Assembly: GCA_017397065.1 (NCBI GenBank)
Contig: JAFQKE010000015.1
Location: forward strand, 1 to 60,598
Source of the DNA: Clostridia bacterium
GTDB taxonomy: Bacteria; Bacillota_A; Clostridia; Oscillospirales; Acutalibacteraceae
Length of the DNA stretch: 60,598 nt
Direction: 5' to 3'
Shown: positions 27,636 to 36,544 of the stretch, in pieces
How positions within the stretch are numbered: the first letter of the stretch is position 1
Layout of the letters: the number at the start of each line of letters is the position of its first letter
The notes under the pieces: model-generated
The model's database searches: none
What the model was told of the DNA's origin: nothing
Seen by the model: only the letters and a program-made list of their open reading frames with translations
Program-made: the position numbers and the translations under genes

Positions 27636-29552
27636 TTAGTGTCTTTTTAAAAACTTTTCAAGAATATCATCGCAATAGTACATATCGTCGCAAACGGCAT
27701 CAATAATAGGCTCGTTTTCTTTAACGGTTGCTCTGAATATCTTAGAAAGCTCGGCTATTTTTTCTCCATCACCATTTAACTTAGCAACGTAAATATCGGC
27801 AAACAGTTTTACAAGAACCGAATGAACCTTTAAGTACTGCCAATCGACAGAGCTCTCAAGCTTGACGGAGAATTTTTCGCAAAATTCATCTGCAATGGTT
27901 TTGATTTTACCGTAACGCTCGCTTACCTCTTCTTTGGATAAATCCTTAAAGCCGGGAACGATGTTGCCTCTCACAAAAGTGGGGCAGGCGAGAGCAGATA
28001 TTTCTGCAAGATATTCGCTAACTGCCTTTCCATCTTCGCTAAAGGCCGCATAAAAATATTCCTTTTGCACATCTTCAAAGCTTTTAGATTTGTTCCAAAG
28101 TGCATTTGCCATTGCATATTGCGGAAGTCCTGTGGGGAAAGCTGAACGTAGCAACTGACAACTAACCATACCATTCAGCCCGATTTTTTCTAAATTCACC
28201 ATATCGCTGTGCAAATTTTTTGCAACCTCATAATAACCGGGATCGGTGTGATGATCCCACATTAGGTGATAGTCAAAATCGAAGCTATCGCCTTTGAACA
28301 TTTTTTTCCATTCGGTTAAATATGAAATGGTGGTGTCTACCGTGTTGCGTTTAATATCCTCATTCAGCTTATAGGGTGGAAGTTTTGGTAGATTTTCTAA
28401 ATCGGTATCGGCATAACGCTGTGAAAAAGAGTGAGCAATGGGTGCAAACATAAGGGTAAAACGACCTTGATTTTTAATCTTCTCCTTTAGTGGGGGATAG
28501 AGGGTGTCGTTATAAATAAGAAAAACAATTTTTGTATTAACCCCTGCTTTAGTCATTTTTCCATCTAGCAGATTAAGCATATCTACATAAAAATCCGAAG
28601 GTGATTTTTTTATACATTCATCACATTCGCAGTGATTTCTGCCTGCATCACCAAGCCAAAAGTGTAAATAATCCACATTTGTGTGATTAACGCAGTAATC
28701 GGTTATGTAATCAGTAATTTTCTGCTGAACATAGGGGTTAGAATAGCAAAGATTAGTGTTAAGGGGCTTGCCCTCCCAAAAGGCTCTTTTGCCATTTTTA
28801 AATGCAAGAATATTTTTAATTGCATCTTCAGGCTCACCCTCAAAAATTTCCCAGCCTGTTACATCAAGTCCGAACGGGGCACAGTGCCAACCGTGACCTA
28901 CGGCGTGGTAAATAAGACCTCTTTTTTTAAGCTCATCTAAAAGGGATGCGACAATTGCATCAATTTCTGTATTGGTTATTTCGTTGCCAAAATCACGGTC
29001 ATTTTCATTTTCATAAAATCTTTTATAGTAGCGTCTGAAGAAAATGCCGGGGGTGAAAAATTGGGTGAAAAATCCGCTCATACCAACCTTAGGGAGCCAA
29101 TCTATCGTGTTAAATGCGTGTTCTGAGCTTACCGAGCCTTCAATGCAAATACCTCTGTGCTTGTAGCTTGGGGTTTCGTCCACAGAAACCTTAAGGTCTT
29201 TATAACCAAGACTTCTTACGGGGATTTTTTCGCCATCTGCACCGGGGTATAGGTAGCGACAACCAAGCTCATACATAAAGCGGTATGCCGCCATTAAAAC
29301 ACTTCGCTCATTAGAGCCGGTGATAATACCTGCGCCGTTTTCTACCTTTATTACAATGCGGTCGTCCTCGCTTGACTCGATAGAACCGTCAAGTCCCACC
29401 CACAAAGCATTTTTAACCGATGCATCTTTATTTAAATATCTTCTGACATCAAGGGTAATAGTTTTATCCATCTTTTTTATAAGACGGATAATTTCCTCAA
29501 CTGCGAATTTTACAGTTTTGTTATTGCTTATAGCGGCTAAAATTAAACGCAT
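27636..29552 (-). CDS. DUF4838-type glycosidase-like protein
   Basis: This 638-aa protein lacks a signal peptide; AAGGAG lies eight bases before ATG. The N-terminal part resembles the accessory domain of GH20/GH67 enzymes: SVLMAAYRFMYELGCRYLYP (about residues 83-102) and the following KIPVRSL. The middle barrel contains HFWLGDAGRNHCECDECIK (about 297-315), a Cys-rich motif typical of DUF4838, and HLMWDHHTDPG (about 430). DUF4838 members are predicted glycosidases, with hexosaminidase or uronidase activity suspected. It is last in a minus-strand cassette with a NagB-like protein and a PIG-L deacetylase, which points to amino-sugar substrates. That is inference. Confidence 0.8.
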   Translation of the reverse strand: MRLILAAISNNKTVKFAVEEIIRLIKKMDKTITLDVRRYLNKDASVKNALWVGLDGSIESSEDDRIVIKVENGAGIITGSNERSVLMAAYRFMYELGCRYLYPGADGEKIPVRSLGYKDLKVSVDETPSYKHRGICIEGSVSSEHAFNTIDWLPKVGMSGFFTQFFTPGIFFRRYYKRFYENENDRDFGNEITNTEIDAIVASLLDELKKRGLIYHAVGHGWHCAPFGLDVTGWEIFEGEPEDAIKNILAFKNGKRAFWEGKPLNTNLCYSNPYVQQKITDYITDYCVNHTNVDYLHFWLGDAGRNHCECDECIKKSPSDFYVDMLNLLDGKMTKAGVNTKIVFLIYNDTLYPPLKEKIKNQGRFTLMFAPIAHSFSQRYADTDLENLPKLPPYKLNEDIKRNTVDTTISYLTEWKKMFKGDSFDFDYHLMWDHHTDPGYYEVAKNLHSDMVNLEKIGLNGMVSCQLLRSAFPTGLPQYAMANALWNKSKSFEDVQKEYFYAAFSEDGKAVSEYLAEISALACPTFVRGNIVPGFKDLSKEEVSERYGKIKTIADEFCEKFSVKLESSVDWQYLKVHSVLVKLFADIYVAKLNGDGEKIAELSKIFRATVKENEPIIDAVCDDMYYCDDILEKFLKRH

Positions 29553-29578
29553 AATAGTTGCTCCTTAAAAATTTAAAA

Positions 29579-30526
29579 CTAATTACACTCTGCTTCAAGG
29601 GGACCTGCAAGGTCTTTAAGGAAGAAAAGTCTGCCGGGCAGGGTGGGAATATAGCTGGAAGTGATCCAGGGAGTTTTGCCGTAACGGAGGGTCATCCAAA
29701 GGGACATACCCTGCCACTGCATACCTCTGCCAAGTGTTCCGTCGGCACCGCCAATGGCATAATCTGCCTTTAAGAATAAACCGGGACCTATGGTGTTTGC
29801 GCGGCAGGGTACCAAAGTGGTTCTTGATTTAAAGCTTGTGAGCGCATTCTGCTCCACAGTAAGGGGGTGGATTTTAGCCGCAATTTTGTATTTGGCGTTC
29901 TCCCACTCTTTATCAGTAGCATAATCGGCGGCGAAGGTAGGCTCCCAAAAGGCAATGTGACACATTCTACCTATACCGTAAACTAGCACAAGCTTTGCAC
30001 CACTCTCTTTAAGAGCGGATATTTTCCCTGGATATGTAGGCAGATTTTCTTTTGTTGCAAAATTGCGTTGATTTTTGGGAACTGTAAGCTCACCTAAAGG
30101 ATTAAAAAGTGCCTGCTCCATTGCATATTGGAAAGAGCCGGGATTATCAGGGGAAAGGGTGTTGCCCTCTGAGTCAGCCCATTCGTCCATATTAAAGGTG
30201 TAAACGTGCTCGCAGGAGATTTTCCATTCTTTAAGGAAGTAAACCACCCATTTGTACATACCCATAGGGCCAACCGGCAGAATAAATGCAATTTTTTCGT
30301 TACGCTCTTTTGCTAAACGAATTTGCATTGCAATTTCGTGACCCATATAGGTTTCAAATTCTCCAAGAGAATCACACTTTACGGGGGTGAAATCCTTGTT
30401 CCAGAAGTCTTGGGGCTCGGTGATGGTTTCGGGCTCGCCAATACAAGCATCAATCTTTTCAAAATCCCATCCTTCGGGATAAAAGCCTTCAAGGGCTGAG
30501 CCCTTAACGGTACTGTTAAAATTCAT
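29579..30526 (-). CDS. NagB-like protein (glucosamine-6-phosphate deaminase family), atypical
   Basis: This 315-aa protein has the NagB/6-phosphogluconolactonase fold: [18 protein letters not shown] (about residue 78), [12 protein letters not shown] (about 116), which keeps the Asp of the NMDEY motif, and [14 protein letters not shown] (about 200). The last corresponds to GxGxDGHIAFNEP of true deaminases. The His and Glu are kept, but the catalytic Asp is Met and the Gly is Cys. The chain is longer than NagB (about 240-270 aa). It may be an isomerase or deaminase with a changed substrate, or not catalytic in the usual way. It sits 21 bases from the PIG-L gene and 26 from DUF4838. Confidence 0.85.
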   Translation of the reverse strand: MNFNSTVKGSALEGFYPEGWDFEKIDACIGEPETITEPQDFWNKDFTPVKCDSLGEFETYMGHEIAMQIRLAKERNEKIAFILPVGPMGMYKWVVYFLKEWKISCEHVYTFNMDEWADSEGNTLSPDNPGSFQYAMEQALFNPLGELTVPKNQRNFATKENLPTYPGKISALKESGAKLVLVYGIGRMCHIAFWEPTFAADYATDKEWENAKYKIAAKIHPLTVEQNALTSFKSRTTLVPCRANTIGPGLFLKADYAIGGADGTLGRGMQWQGMSLWMTLRYGKTPWITSSYIPTLPGRLFFLKDLAGPLEAECN

Positions 30527-30547
30527 AATTATTATTCCTTTCCTAAA

Positions 30548-31252
30548 TTAAGGCAAAAATCTTTTCGGTAAAATTTTGGGGTATACCAAGCACTGCGAAA
30601 AGGCCTCGGCATACATACTGTTACACTGAAGGCCACGGTATCTTGCACAGGTTTTAACAAACTCTGCAAAATCAATGTTATCGTGATCACGCATCCATTT
30701 AAGCTGACTTATATGACATTCCAACATTTGAAGTTTAAGATCAATTTCCTCTGAAATGTCTACAAATTCGGTAGGCTGAAAACCAAGACCTGCAAGATTA
30801 TCCATATAAAAAATGGGGGTAACCTTTGCAGATTTTTTCTCCTCGGTTTCATAATGGGGTACGCTTGCGGCAAAGGAGGCATCAAAAACAAGTCGGCTTA
30901 CCGCAACATGGTCGGGCATATAATCGTTTGGTGCGTGGGTTATTATAAAATCGGGGTCAACCTTGCGTATAACGTCCACAACCTTATCACGCTGTTCCTT
31001 GCTACCCTCGTAAACCATTACGTCACCTATATCACAGGTAATAACCTCGATTCCGGCTAAAGCACCTGCATTTTTTGCTTCATTTGCTCGCATTATGCGA
31101 AGCTCATCAGGAGCGATAATTTCGTGACCTAAGTTACCGTTTGCCACGTGACAAACCGTTACCTTGTCGCCACGCTTTACACACTTTGCTAAAGTGCCGG
31201 CACAGTTGATTTCAATGTCATCGGGATGACAGCCTATTGCTAGTACGTTCAT
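30548..31252 (-). CDS. PIG-L family (LmbE-like) N-deacetylase
   Basis: This 234-aa protein starts after AAAGGAGAG. The zinc motif is GCHPDDIEINCAGTLAK (about residues 7-23), the family AHPDDxE pattern with Cys in place of Ala; the second His is in THAPNDYMPDHVAVSRL (about 104-120). Relatives remove acetyl from N-acetylglucosamine groups in mycothiol, bacillithiol, GPI or free sugars. Here it is the first gene of a cassette with NagB-like and DUF4838 proteins and a divergent AraC regulator. A role in catabolism of an N-acetyl amino sugar is therefore more likely than thiol synthesis. That last step is inference. Confidence 0.92.
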   Translation of the reverse strand: MNVLAIGCHPDDIEINCAGTLAKCVKRGDKVTVCHVANGNLGHEIIAPDELRIMRANEAKNAGALAGIEVITCDIGDVMVYEGSKEQRDKVVDVIRKVDPDFIITHAPNDYMPDHVAVSRLVFDASFAASVPHYETEEKKSAKVTPIFYMDNLAGLGFQPTEFVDISEEIDLKLQMLECHISQLKWMRDHDNIDFAEFVKTCARYRGLQCNSMYAEAFSQCLVYPKILPKRFLP

Positions 31253-31361
31253 AAAAACTCTCCTTTATATTGACAATTGTATAATTTTATGTTACCATCA
31301 AATTCAGAAAAATCAATACACAAATACACTATTTTATTACACTTTTGCAAAGAGGTTAAAT
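31253..31361. promoter_or_regulatory. Divergent control region of the amino-sugar cassette and its AraC gene
   Basis: The 109-base AT-rich gap separates divergent start codons, so both promoters and any AraC site must lie here. I see only weak boxes: TTGATG and TACAAT on the minus strand are spaced at 14 bases. The exact sites cannot be assigned. Confidence 0.4.
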
Positions 31362-32231
31362 ATGGATGCACCACAGATAAATAAATTATTAGAAATTGAG
31401 CAGATAATGTCAATTCATTGTTTTGAATTTAAGTCGGATTTTAATTTTTCGGGTGAGATTCACACCTATTGGGAGCTGGTTTATATAAATTCCGGCTCGG
31501 CTGTTATTACTGCCGACGGTGAAGAAATAATTTTAAACCAAGGTGAGATAATATTTCACAGACCCGGTGAAAAGCACGCTATTGCATCGGTGCCCTCAGC
31601 ACCGCCTACTGTTTTTATAATTACCTTTAGTTCGGTGGGTGAATATATGAGCTTTTTTGAAAAACGCAAGATGATTGTTCCCACTCCGCTGAGGAAATAT
31701 ATAAATGAGATGATAAATGACGGAAACGAGGCCTACATTCTTACCAATGATAGTCCGTATGAGGTGCCGCTTAAAAGAAGGCAGGATGGACTTATAGGCA
31801 GTGAACAGCTGATTAAGCTAAACCTTGAAATGCTGCTTATAAAGCTTATACGCAGTACCGAGCTTCCAAAGGGGTCGATTGAAACAAGAATGTATGATGG
31901 GATTATTGGTGACATATTTGAATTGCTAAACGACAATCTTTATGGTAGAATTACGGTGAGTGCCATAGCCCAAAAGCTGGGTTTTAGCCGCACGCACATA
32001 GAAGCCACCTTTAAAAAGGGGGTAGGTAAAACCATAACCGAGCATATGCGAGAGCTTAAAATCGATGAAGCGAAATATCTGCTACGTAAGCAGATGTATA
32101 CTGTAGCACAGATTTCAGATTTCCTATGTTTTGATAATCCTCAGTATTTTTGCAGAGTTTTTAAAAAGCAGACCCGAATGACCCCAAAGGAGTATCTTGC
32201 ATCGGTTGCTTATAAGGAAAAAAGGCTATAA
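31362..32231 (+). CDS. AraC-family transcription regulator with cupin sensor
   Basis: This 289-aa protein has an N-terminal cupin (GEIHTYWELVYINSGSAVIT, about residues 28-47, then IIFHRPGEKHAI) and a C-terminal pair of helix-turn-helix units (ITVSAIAQKLGFSRTHIEAT; signature ISDFLCFDNPQYFCRVFKK). AGAGG precedes the ATG. It is transcribed away from the PIG-L/NagB-like/DUF4838 cassette and shares its 109-base control region. Regulation of that cassette in response to its sugar is the obvious model. The DNA-binding part is complete and unremarkable. Confidence 0.93.
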   Translation: MDAPQINKLLEIEQIMSIHCFEFKSDFNFSGEIHTYWELVYINSGSAVITADGEEIILNQGEIIFHRPGEKHAIASVPSAPPTVFIITFSSVGEYMSFFEKRKMIVPTPLRKYINEMINDGNEAYILTNDSPYEVPLKRRQDGLIGSEQLIKLNLEMLLIKLIRSTELPKGSIETRMYDGIIGDIFELLNDNLYGRITVSAIAQKLGFSRTHIEATFKKGVGKTITEHMRELKIDEAKYLLRKQMYTVAQISDFLCFDNPQYFCRVFKKQTRMTPKEYLASVAYKEKRL

Positions 32232-32250
32232 AAATAGTTCAGAAAATAAA

Positions 32251-32297
32251 AAACGGTTCTGTTTGAAACTACAATCAAAACAGAACCGTTTGCTTTT
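32251..32297. terminator. Bidirectional terminator between the AraC gene and the glycosyltransferase
   Basis: AAACGGTTCTGTTT pairs with AAACAGAACCGTTT around 13 bases, with T-rich tails on both strands. The genes on either side are convergent. Confidence 0.88.
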
Positions 32298-32313
32298 TAT
32301 ATTTTTATAATAT

Positions 32314-33279
32314 TTAATTATCGTTGCTATCCTTTAGGTATTTTTCAATATTGTAACGAGGACGTTCTTTGCTTTCAACATAAATTTTACCAACATACTG
32401 ACCAACCAAGCCTATTGCGGCAAGCTGTACACCACCGAGGAACCATATGGAAATTATAAGTGATGCCCAGCCCGGTTCGGCGTTGCCGGTGAAGTATGAA
32501 ATAAGGGAATAAATAAGGGCGGCAATTGAGCAGATTATAATTACAATTCCAAGTGTTGTAATAAGGGTTATGGGCTTAATGCTGAAAGAGGTGATTCCAT
32601 CAAAGGCGAATTTAAGCATCTTTTTAAGGGGGTATTTAGATTCGCCTGCAACCCTTTTGCTTCGTTCATAATAAACATTTTCGGTTTTGAAGCCAATAAG
32701 GGGAACAATGCCCCTTAAAAACAAGTTGCGCTCCTTATACTCTGCAAGAGCCTCAACGGCACGGTGGCTCATAAGTCTGAAATCGGCGTGATTATAAACC
32801 GATTTTGCACCCATTGCCGACATCAGCCTATAAAAGCCCTGCGCTGTAGCACGCTTAAAGGCCGAGTCGCTGCTGCGGTCGTTCCTTACACCATAAACAA
32901 TATCGGCTCCGTTTAAATAGGCGTCCACCATTTTTTCAATTGCCTTTACATCATCCTGCAAATCGGCATCTATGGAAACGGTTATGTCAGAATCCTCATT
33001 GGCGGTTAAAAGTCCTGCCAAAAGGGCGTTTTGGTGACCAACATTGCCCGATAGCTTAAGTCCTCTGACAAGGGGATTTATTTTGTTCTCGGCCTCAATA
33101 AGCTCCCATGTTTTATCCCGACTTCCGTCATCCACAAAAAGAATATAACTGCTTTTATCCACCTTGCCGGAGCGAATCATATCGCCAAGAGTTTCGGTAA
33201 GACTTTTGGCAGAATAGGGGAAAGCCTCCTGCTCATTATAGCAAGGCACAACAATTGCCAAAATGTTTTTTGAGTTCAT
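32314..33279 (-). CDS. Membrane glycosyltransferase family 2 (GtrB/DPM1-like)
   Basis: This 321-aa protein starts at the ATG at 33279, six bases after GGGAG; the longer frame overlaps the upstream gene. The GT2 domain shows VVPCYNEQEAF, FVDDGSRDKTW and SIDADLQDD, which holds the DxD metal motif. Two C-terminal membrane helices (LITTLGIVIIICSIAALIYS and IISIWFLGGVQLAAIGLVGQ) and the tail VESKERPRYNI follow. This is the layout of enzymes that put a sugar from a nucleotide donor onto polyprenyl phosphate at the inner membrane. The lipid-linked sugar would modify wall polymers. It lies 10 bases after the lipoprotein gene and ends that unit. Confidence 0.92.
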   Translation of the reverse strand: MNSKNILAIVVPCYNEQEAFPYSAKSLTETLGDMIRSGKVDKSSYILFVDDGSRDKTWELIEAENKINPLVRGLKLSGNVGHQNALLAGLLTANEDSDITVSIDADLQDDVKAIEKMVDAYLNGADIVYGVRNDRSSDSAFKRATAQGFYRLMSAMGAKSVYNHADFRLMSHRAVEALAEYKERNLFLRGIVPLIGFKTENVYYERSKRVAGESKYPLKKMLKFAFDGITSFSIKPITLITTLGIVIIICSIAALIYSLISYFTGNAEPGWASLIISIWFLGGVQLAAIGLVGQYVGKIYVESKERPRYNIEKYLKDSNDN

Positions 33280-33289
33280 TTGTTTCTCC

Positions 33290-33889
33290 CTAATTATTAT
33301 TCCAGTTTTCGGGGTCGGTGAGGGTAACGGCCGAAAGAGCACCGTCAATTAAAATGAATCTTAGCTCATAATCGTTTATAACATACTTAATGCACTCTGT
33401 GTTTGCGGGAATAACCGGTAAAAAGAAAGCGTCTTCATTTGTGGCTTCGGCTTTTTCATATTCATCCATACCAACAGCGTGAATAACGTCAGCGGCATCA
33501 TAAACGCCACCCATAGAAAAATCATAGGCGTATTCCTGTGCGATAATTACCGATATACCATTTTCCTTTTTGGCCTTTTCATAGCAGAAGGTCATACTTC
33601 CGCCACGCAACCAAACGGTGTTTTCGCCCTCCTCAACAATAAGCTCGTAAATTTCGCTACCCTCTTCAACATGGCTCATAAAGGTTTCCTTAAGGTCTTC
33701 AACATTGTGACCCAAAGCATAAGGAATTTCGGGGATTTCGCCCTTTTCGGCGTAGCCAACAATATTAAGCGAGTGGGGAAGCGACTCTACCGGCTCGGTG
33801 GGTTTTTCTTCCTCGTTTTTTGCACATCCTGCAAATGCTAGACAAATAGCAAGTGATAAAACAATCGCTAAAATTTTTGTAATTTTCAT
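33290..33889 (-). CDS. Lipoprotein of unknown function
   Basis: This 199-aa protein has a lipoprotein signal peptide, with lipobox LAFAGC at residues 17-22 and a Glu/Pro linker after it. The mature domain (about 40-199) shows no motif that I recognise. AGAGG precedes ATG. Its start region and ribosome site are almost identical to those of the gene at 33993 over 36 bases. It precedes the GtrB-like glycosyltransferase by 10 bases, so a cell-surface role is plausible but not shown. Confidence 0.8.
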   Translation of the reverse strand: MKITKILAIVLSLAICLAFAGCAKNEEEKPTEPVESLPHSLNIVGYAEKGEIPEIPYALGHNVEDLKETFMSHVEEGSEIYELIVEEGENTVWLRGGSMTFCYEKAKKENGISVIIAQEYAYDFSMGGVYDAADVIHAVGMDEYEKAEATNEDAFFLPVIPANTECIKYVINDYELRFILIDGALSAVTLTDPENWNNN

Positions 33890-33922
33890 AAAAATACCTC
33901 TTTTAATAATTGTATGTTGATT
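33887..33922 (-). repeat. Duplicated 5' leader, copy 1 (with 34611-34646)
   Basis: This 36-base segment covers the start codon, the AGAGG ribosome site and the upstream leader of the lipoprotein gene. It equals 34611-34646, in front of the gene at 33993, at 35 of 36 positions. The coding sequences that follow are unrelated. Confidence 0.85.
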
Positions 33923-33934
33923 TAATATAATGTT

Positions 33935-33953
33935 TTTTCATATAAATAAGTTA
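33935..33953 (-). repeat. 19-bp direct repeat, left copy (with 36538-36556)
   Basis: TTTTCATATAAATAAGTTA is identical at 33935-33953 and 36538-36556. On the minus strand the right copy contains the ATG of the gene at 36020. The left copy continues with a similar ATGAAAA-AACATT but soon stops, so it looks like the remnant of a related gene start. Confidence 0.8.
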
Positions 33954-33992
33954 AAAATAATGTTAATAGTCAATCGGGAGATTGTCTTTTGA

Positions 33993-34613
33993 TTATTGAT
34001 TGATTACTGATTCACGATAATTTTTATATTGTTCTAAAAGTGTAGTTTTTGCATTTGAATCATACATGTTTTTTTCAAAATATTCAAAAAGTTTGTTTTG
34101 GCACCAAACATCATAATACATTGAATATATACTATCCATATATGTTTCTTTTGTTATACCCTCTGTTTTAAGCAATTCAAGGGCAATCTCTCTTGCATTA
34201 GCGGTAGAATCGTTTAAAAAATTTGTATCTGTTAATTCTTTTGCTTCATCAACGGTTAGTTCTTCATTTATCTGTTTTAAATATTCTCTGATTTTAGCCG
34301 ATTCAATCATATTATTGAGTTCTTCTTCAAAACTTGGAGGATTATTGATTTTTTCTGCCATAGAGTTTGCGGTTTCTTTGTCCAGATTGTTATAAAGAGC
34401 CTGTTTTTGTGCATCGTTACTGATTTTAATTGATAAAATCCTATTATCTACATCTTTTTTAAATATTTTTTCATTACCAACTTTTGCAACAACATCATCG
34501 TCCTTAAAGTCTGAATAGTCTGGTTTAATATTACCAAAAATCACCATTCCAATAATTACTATCGAGAATAACAATACAGCCGATATTAGTATGGTTTTTT
34601 GTTTTCGCTTCAT
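33993..34613 (-). CDS. Membrane-anchored SurA-N/PrsA-like protein, no PPIase domain seen
   Basis: This 206-aa protein has an N-terminal anchor helix (ILISAVLLFSIVIIGMVIFG, residues 8-27) without a clear cleavage site. Then DDDVVAKVGNEKIFKKDVDN and a charged helical region follow, reading like the SurA N-terminal chaperone domain of PrsA/SurA proteins. No parvulin PPIase domain fits in the remaining length. It would lie outside the membrane and could help fold exported proteins. The gene is A/T-rich compared with the mrd/mre cluster. AGAGG lies before ATG in a leader duplicated from, or to, the neighbouring lipoprotein gene. Confidence 0.65.
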   Translation of the reverse strand: MKRKQKTILISAVLLFSIVIIGMVIFGNIKPDYSDFKDDDVVAKVGNEKIFKKDVDNRILSIKISNDAQKQALYNNLDKETANSMAEKINNPPSFEEELNNMIESAKIREYLKQINEELTVDEAKELTDTNFLNDSTANAREIALELLKTEGITKETYMDSIYSMYYDVWCQNKLFEYFEKNMYDSNAKTTLLEQYKNYRESVINQ

Positions 34614-34646
34614 AAAAATACCTCTTTTAATAAATGTATGTTGATT
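34611..34646 (-). repeat. Duplicated 5' leader, copy 2
   Basis: This is the partner of 33887-33922 (35 of 36 identical). It contains the start codon and ribosome site of the SurA-N-like gene. Just upstream, 34649-34665 (ATAACC TTAAA GGTTAT) can form a small hairpin behind the preceding gene. Confidence 0.85.
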
Positions 34647-34682
34647 ATATAACCTTAAAGGTTATTGATGGATGTTTTGCAG

Positions 34683-35960
34683 TTAGCATAACTCCTGAAT
34701 AGTTAATGATTTTTGGTGTTGCTTTAAACGGAAAAACAATGGAACAAAAATAGTTATCAAATATATAATAATATTGCAGCCCCCATAGAATAGTTTTAGC
34801 TTCATAATACAGCTAAAAACATATTCAATAATAATATATATAATTGGGATTGAGACAGGTAGGGTTATTTGTAACCATTTTGGCACTTGGTTTTTGGATA
34901 TATAATAGAACCAGAAAAAACTGGATATTAAAGAAACTGTATGGGCAATAATTATAAACCGGAGATACTGTATGGATAAACCAAATATTTCTGCGGGCGT
35001 ATTAAATGCTTGTAATATTGTATTTGATAAAAGGAAGGCTATTGTTCCTAACAATAGCAATATACTAATTGTTGGTATTAAAACCGCTACTTTTTTTGCT
35101 TTATTAAAAAATATTGCTATTGCAATAACAATCCATACCAACCAAGTTTCTATTTCACTAAAAGTGAGATTAAAAGCGGATTGTGCACTGCTTAATGCGC
35201 CAATTTCATACTCTCCGTAAATACTACCTATATAATTTGAAATAATACCGCTTAAAATCGATAAAATCGGTAAAGACAAAAGCATTAAAAATCCGCCTAT
35301 GGGGAATGTTTTTTTGTGTTTGAGGCTTAAATGTTGAGCGTACTGTTTTTTCGAAAAAATAAAAAATAATGAAAGAGCGATAATTATTACCGACGTAATT
35401 GCACGAACAATAGCATTATGTTGATCGCAAGATAAAACATAAGGATGATTATCAATTATTTCTGCCCCTTTTTCAATAATACTTTCAGGGGAATTTAAAA
35501 AAATAAGTACCTCTTTTGGAAAAGAAAAGACCAATATATTTAAAACAATAGAAGCTATTACTGAAAGGCTGTGTATTATAGTGTTAATAATAAGTGCTGA
35601 CTTCATATTTATTTCTTTTTTAAACAGTAAAAATCCTGTGTAAATAGCAAATGCAGAAGATGATGCATAAAATACGGAAGTAAAAAGAGAATAAAAGTTT
35701 CGAAAAGAAATGATTGACGCAAATCCTAAATTGCCAAATTTTTGACTCCAAACTGCATTTTGGTAAACCGGTGTGTCTTTTTGTAGTAAATAAGGAAGAA
35801 AACCGACCAATATAAAAGCGACACCTAATATATAAATCAGTAAATCAGATTTGTTTGATAATGAAAAAAATTTTGAAAATTTTTCTGATTCTGATTTGCC
35901 ACAATAACCACAAAATTTAGCAGAGTCAGGCTTTTCTTTTCCGCAAAAACGACAGTACAT
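34683..35960 (-). CDS. Zinc-ribbon polytopic membrane protein, function unknown
   Basis: This 425-aa protein begins with a zinc ribbon (MYCRFCGKEKPDSAKFCGYC), then about ten hydrophobic helices from residue 40 to the end. Examples are LLIYILGVAFILVGFLPYLL and AVLIPTISILLLLGTIAFLL. GGAGG precedes ATG by nine bases. No transporter or enzyme motif is visible. The zinc-ribbon head with a membrane body recalls other uncharacterised Firmicutes membrane proteins, including the smaller one at 9439. It is A/T-rich and sits within the segment bounded by the 19-bp repeats, so it may have been acquired together with its neighbours. Confidence 0.75.
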   Translation of the reverse strand: MYCRFCGKEKPDSAKFCGYCGKSESEKFSKFFSLSNKSDLLIYILGVAFILVGFLPYLLQKDTPVYQNAVWSQKFGNLGFASIISFRNFYSLFTSVFYASSSAFAIYTGFLLFKKEINMKSALIINTIIHSLSVIASIVLNILVFSFPKEVLIFLNSPESIIEKGAEIIDNHPYVLSCDQHNAIVRAITSVIIIALSLFFIFSKKQYAQHLSLKHKKTFPIGGFLMLLSLPILSILSGIISNYIGSIYGEYEIGALSSAQSAFNLTFSEIETWLVWIVIAIAIFFNKAKKVAVLIPTISILLLLGTIAFLLSNTILQAFNTPAEIFGLSIQYLRFIIIAHTVSLISSFFWFYYISKNQVPKWLQITLPVSIPIIYIIIEYVFSCIMKLKLFYGGCNIIIYLITIFVPLFFRLKQHQKSLTIQELC

Positions 35961-36019
35961 AAAACATAGCCTCCAATTTAGAAAAGACAGAGATGGCTCT
36001 GTATCTTTCTTTATTGTCT

Positions 36020-36544
36020 TTATTTATCCCAATTTTTAACAACTTCGATTCTTTTTAAGACCTCTTTTTTCATTATTTCAAAATCAGCGGTTTTATCCCT
36101 TTCTTCATTTGAGTTACGTAACATTTCCGGCAAAAAGCTCGCACCTAAACCAAGAACCAATATTAATAATAACGCCCAAGATAATCCTAAAGACAAAATA
36201 CAAAATAAAACCAGACAAGCAGTCGGAATAAAAAGACTAATTCCTAACAAAAATCCTATATTATCACGTATACATTTCGCATAGACTATTGAAGTATTAT
36301 TTTTTGATGCTATGATCTTCCCTTTTAAATAAAAATCTCTTGCGTGGCTTTGGGAATTATAATGAGGGGATGTTACTACATAATTTCCGTTTTTATTAAT
36401 ATGAAAATAAAGAGAGTTACCATTAGAATCATCGTTAATACATTCGCCCTTAAGCTGTAACAATTTTTCTATTAGTTCATCCTTTTCTATATTAACCTTT
36501 ATAAAATCTTCATTATAGATGGTTTCAAACAATGTTCTTTTCAT
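36020..36544 (-). CDS. Two-helix membrane protein, function unknown
   Basis: This 174-aa protein has a soluble N-terminal part of about 95 residues and two adjacent membrane helices (IGFLLGISLFIPTACLVLFC and LSWALLLILVLGLGASFLP), then a charged tail (EERDKTADFEIMKKEVLKR). I recognise no family. It starts 25 bases after the PBP2 gene, but the nearest purine-rich site (AAGGGA) is about 13 bases from the ATG, farther than usual, so translation may be weak or coupled. Its start codon lies in the right copy of the 19-bp direct repeat. Confidence 0.65.
   Translation of the reverse strand: MKRTLFETIYNEDFIKVNIEKDELIEKLLQLKGECINDDSNGNSLYFHINKNGNYVVTSPHYNSQSHARDFYLKGKIIASKNNTSIVYAKCIRDNIGFLLGISLFIPTACLVLFCILSLGLSWALLLILVLGLGASFLPEMLRNSNEERDKTADFEIMKKEVLKRIEVVKNWDK

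Noticed and set aside
33917..33955. Possible 12-codon leader peptide (MKKHYIKSTYNY) before the lipoprotein gene
   Set aside because: It is better explained as the decayed start of a gene related to the one at 36020; no attenuator structure or ribosome site is seen.
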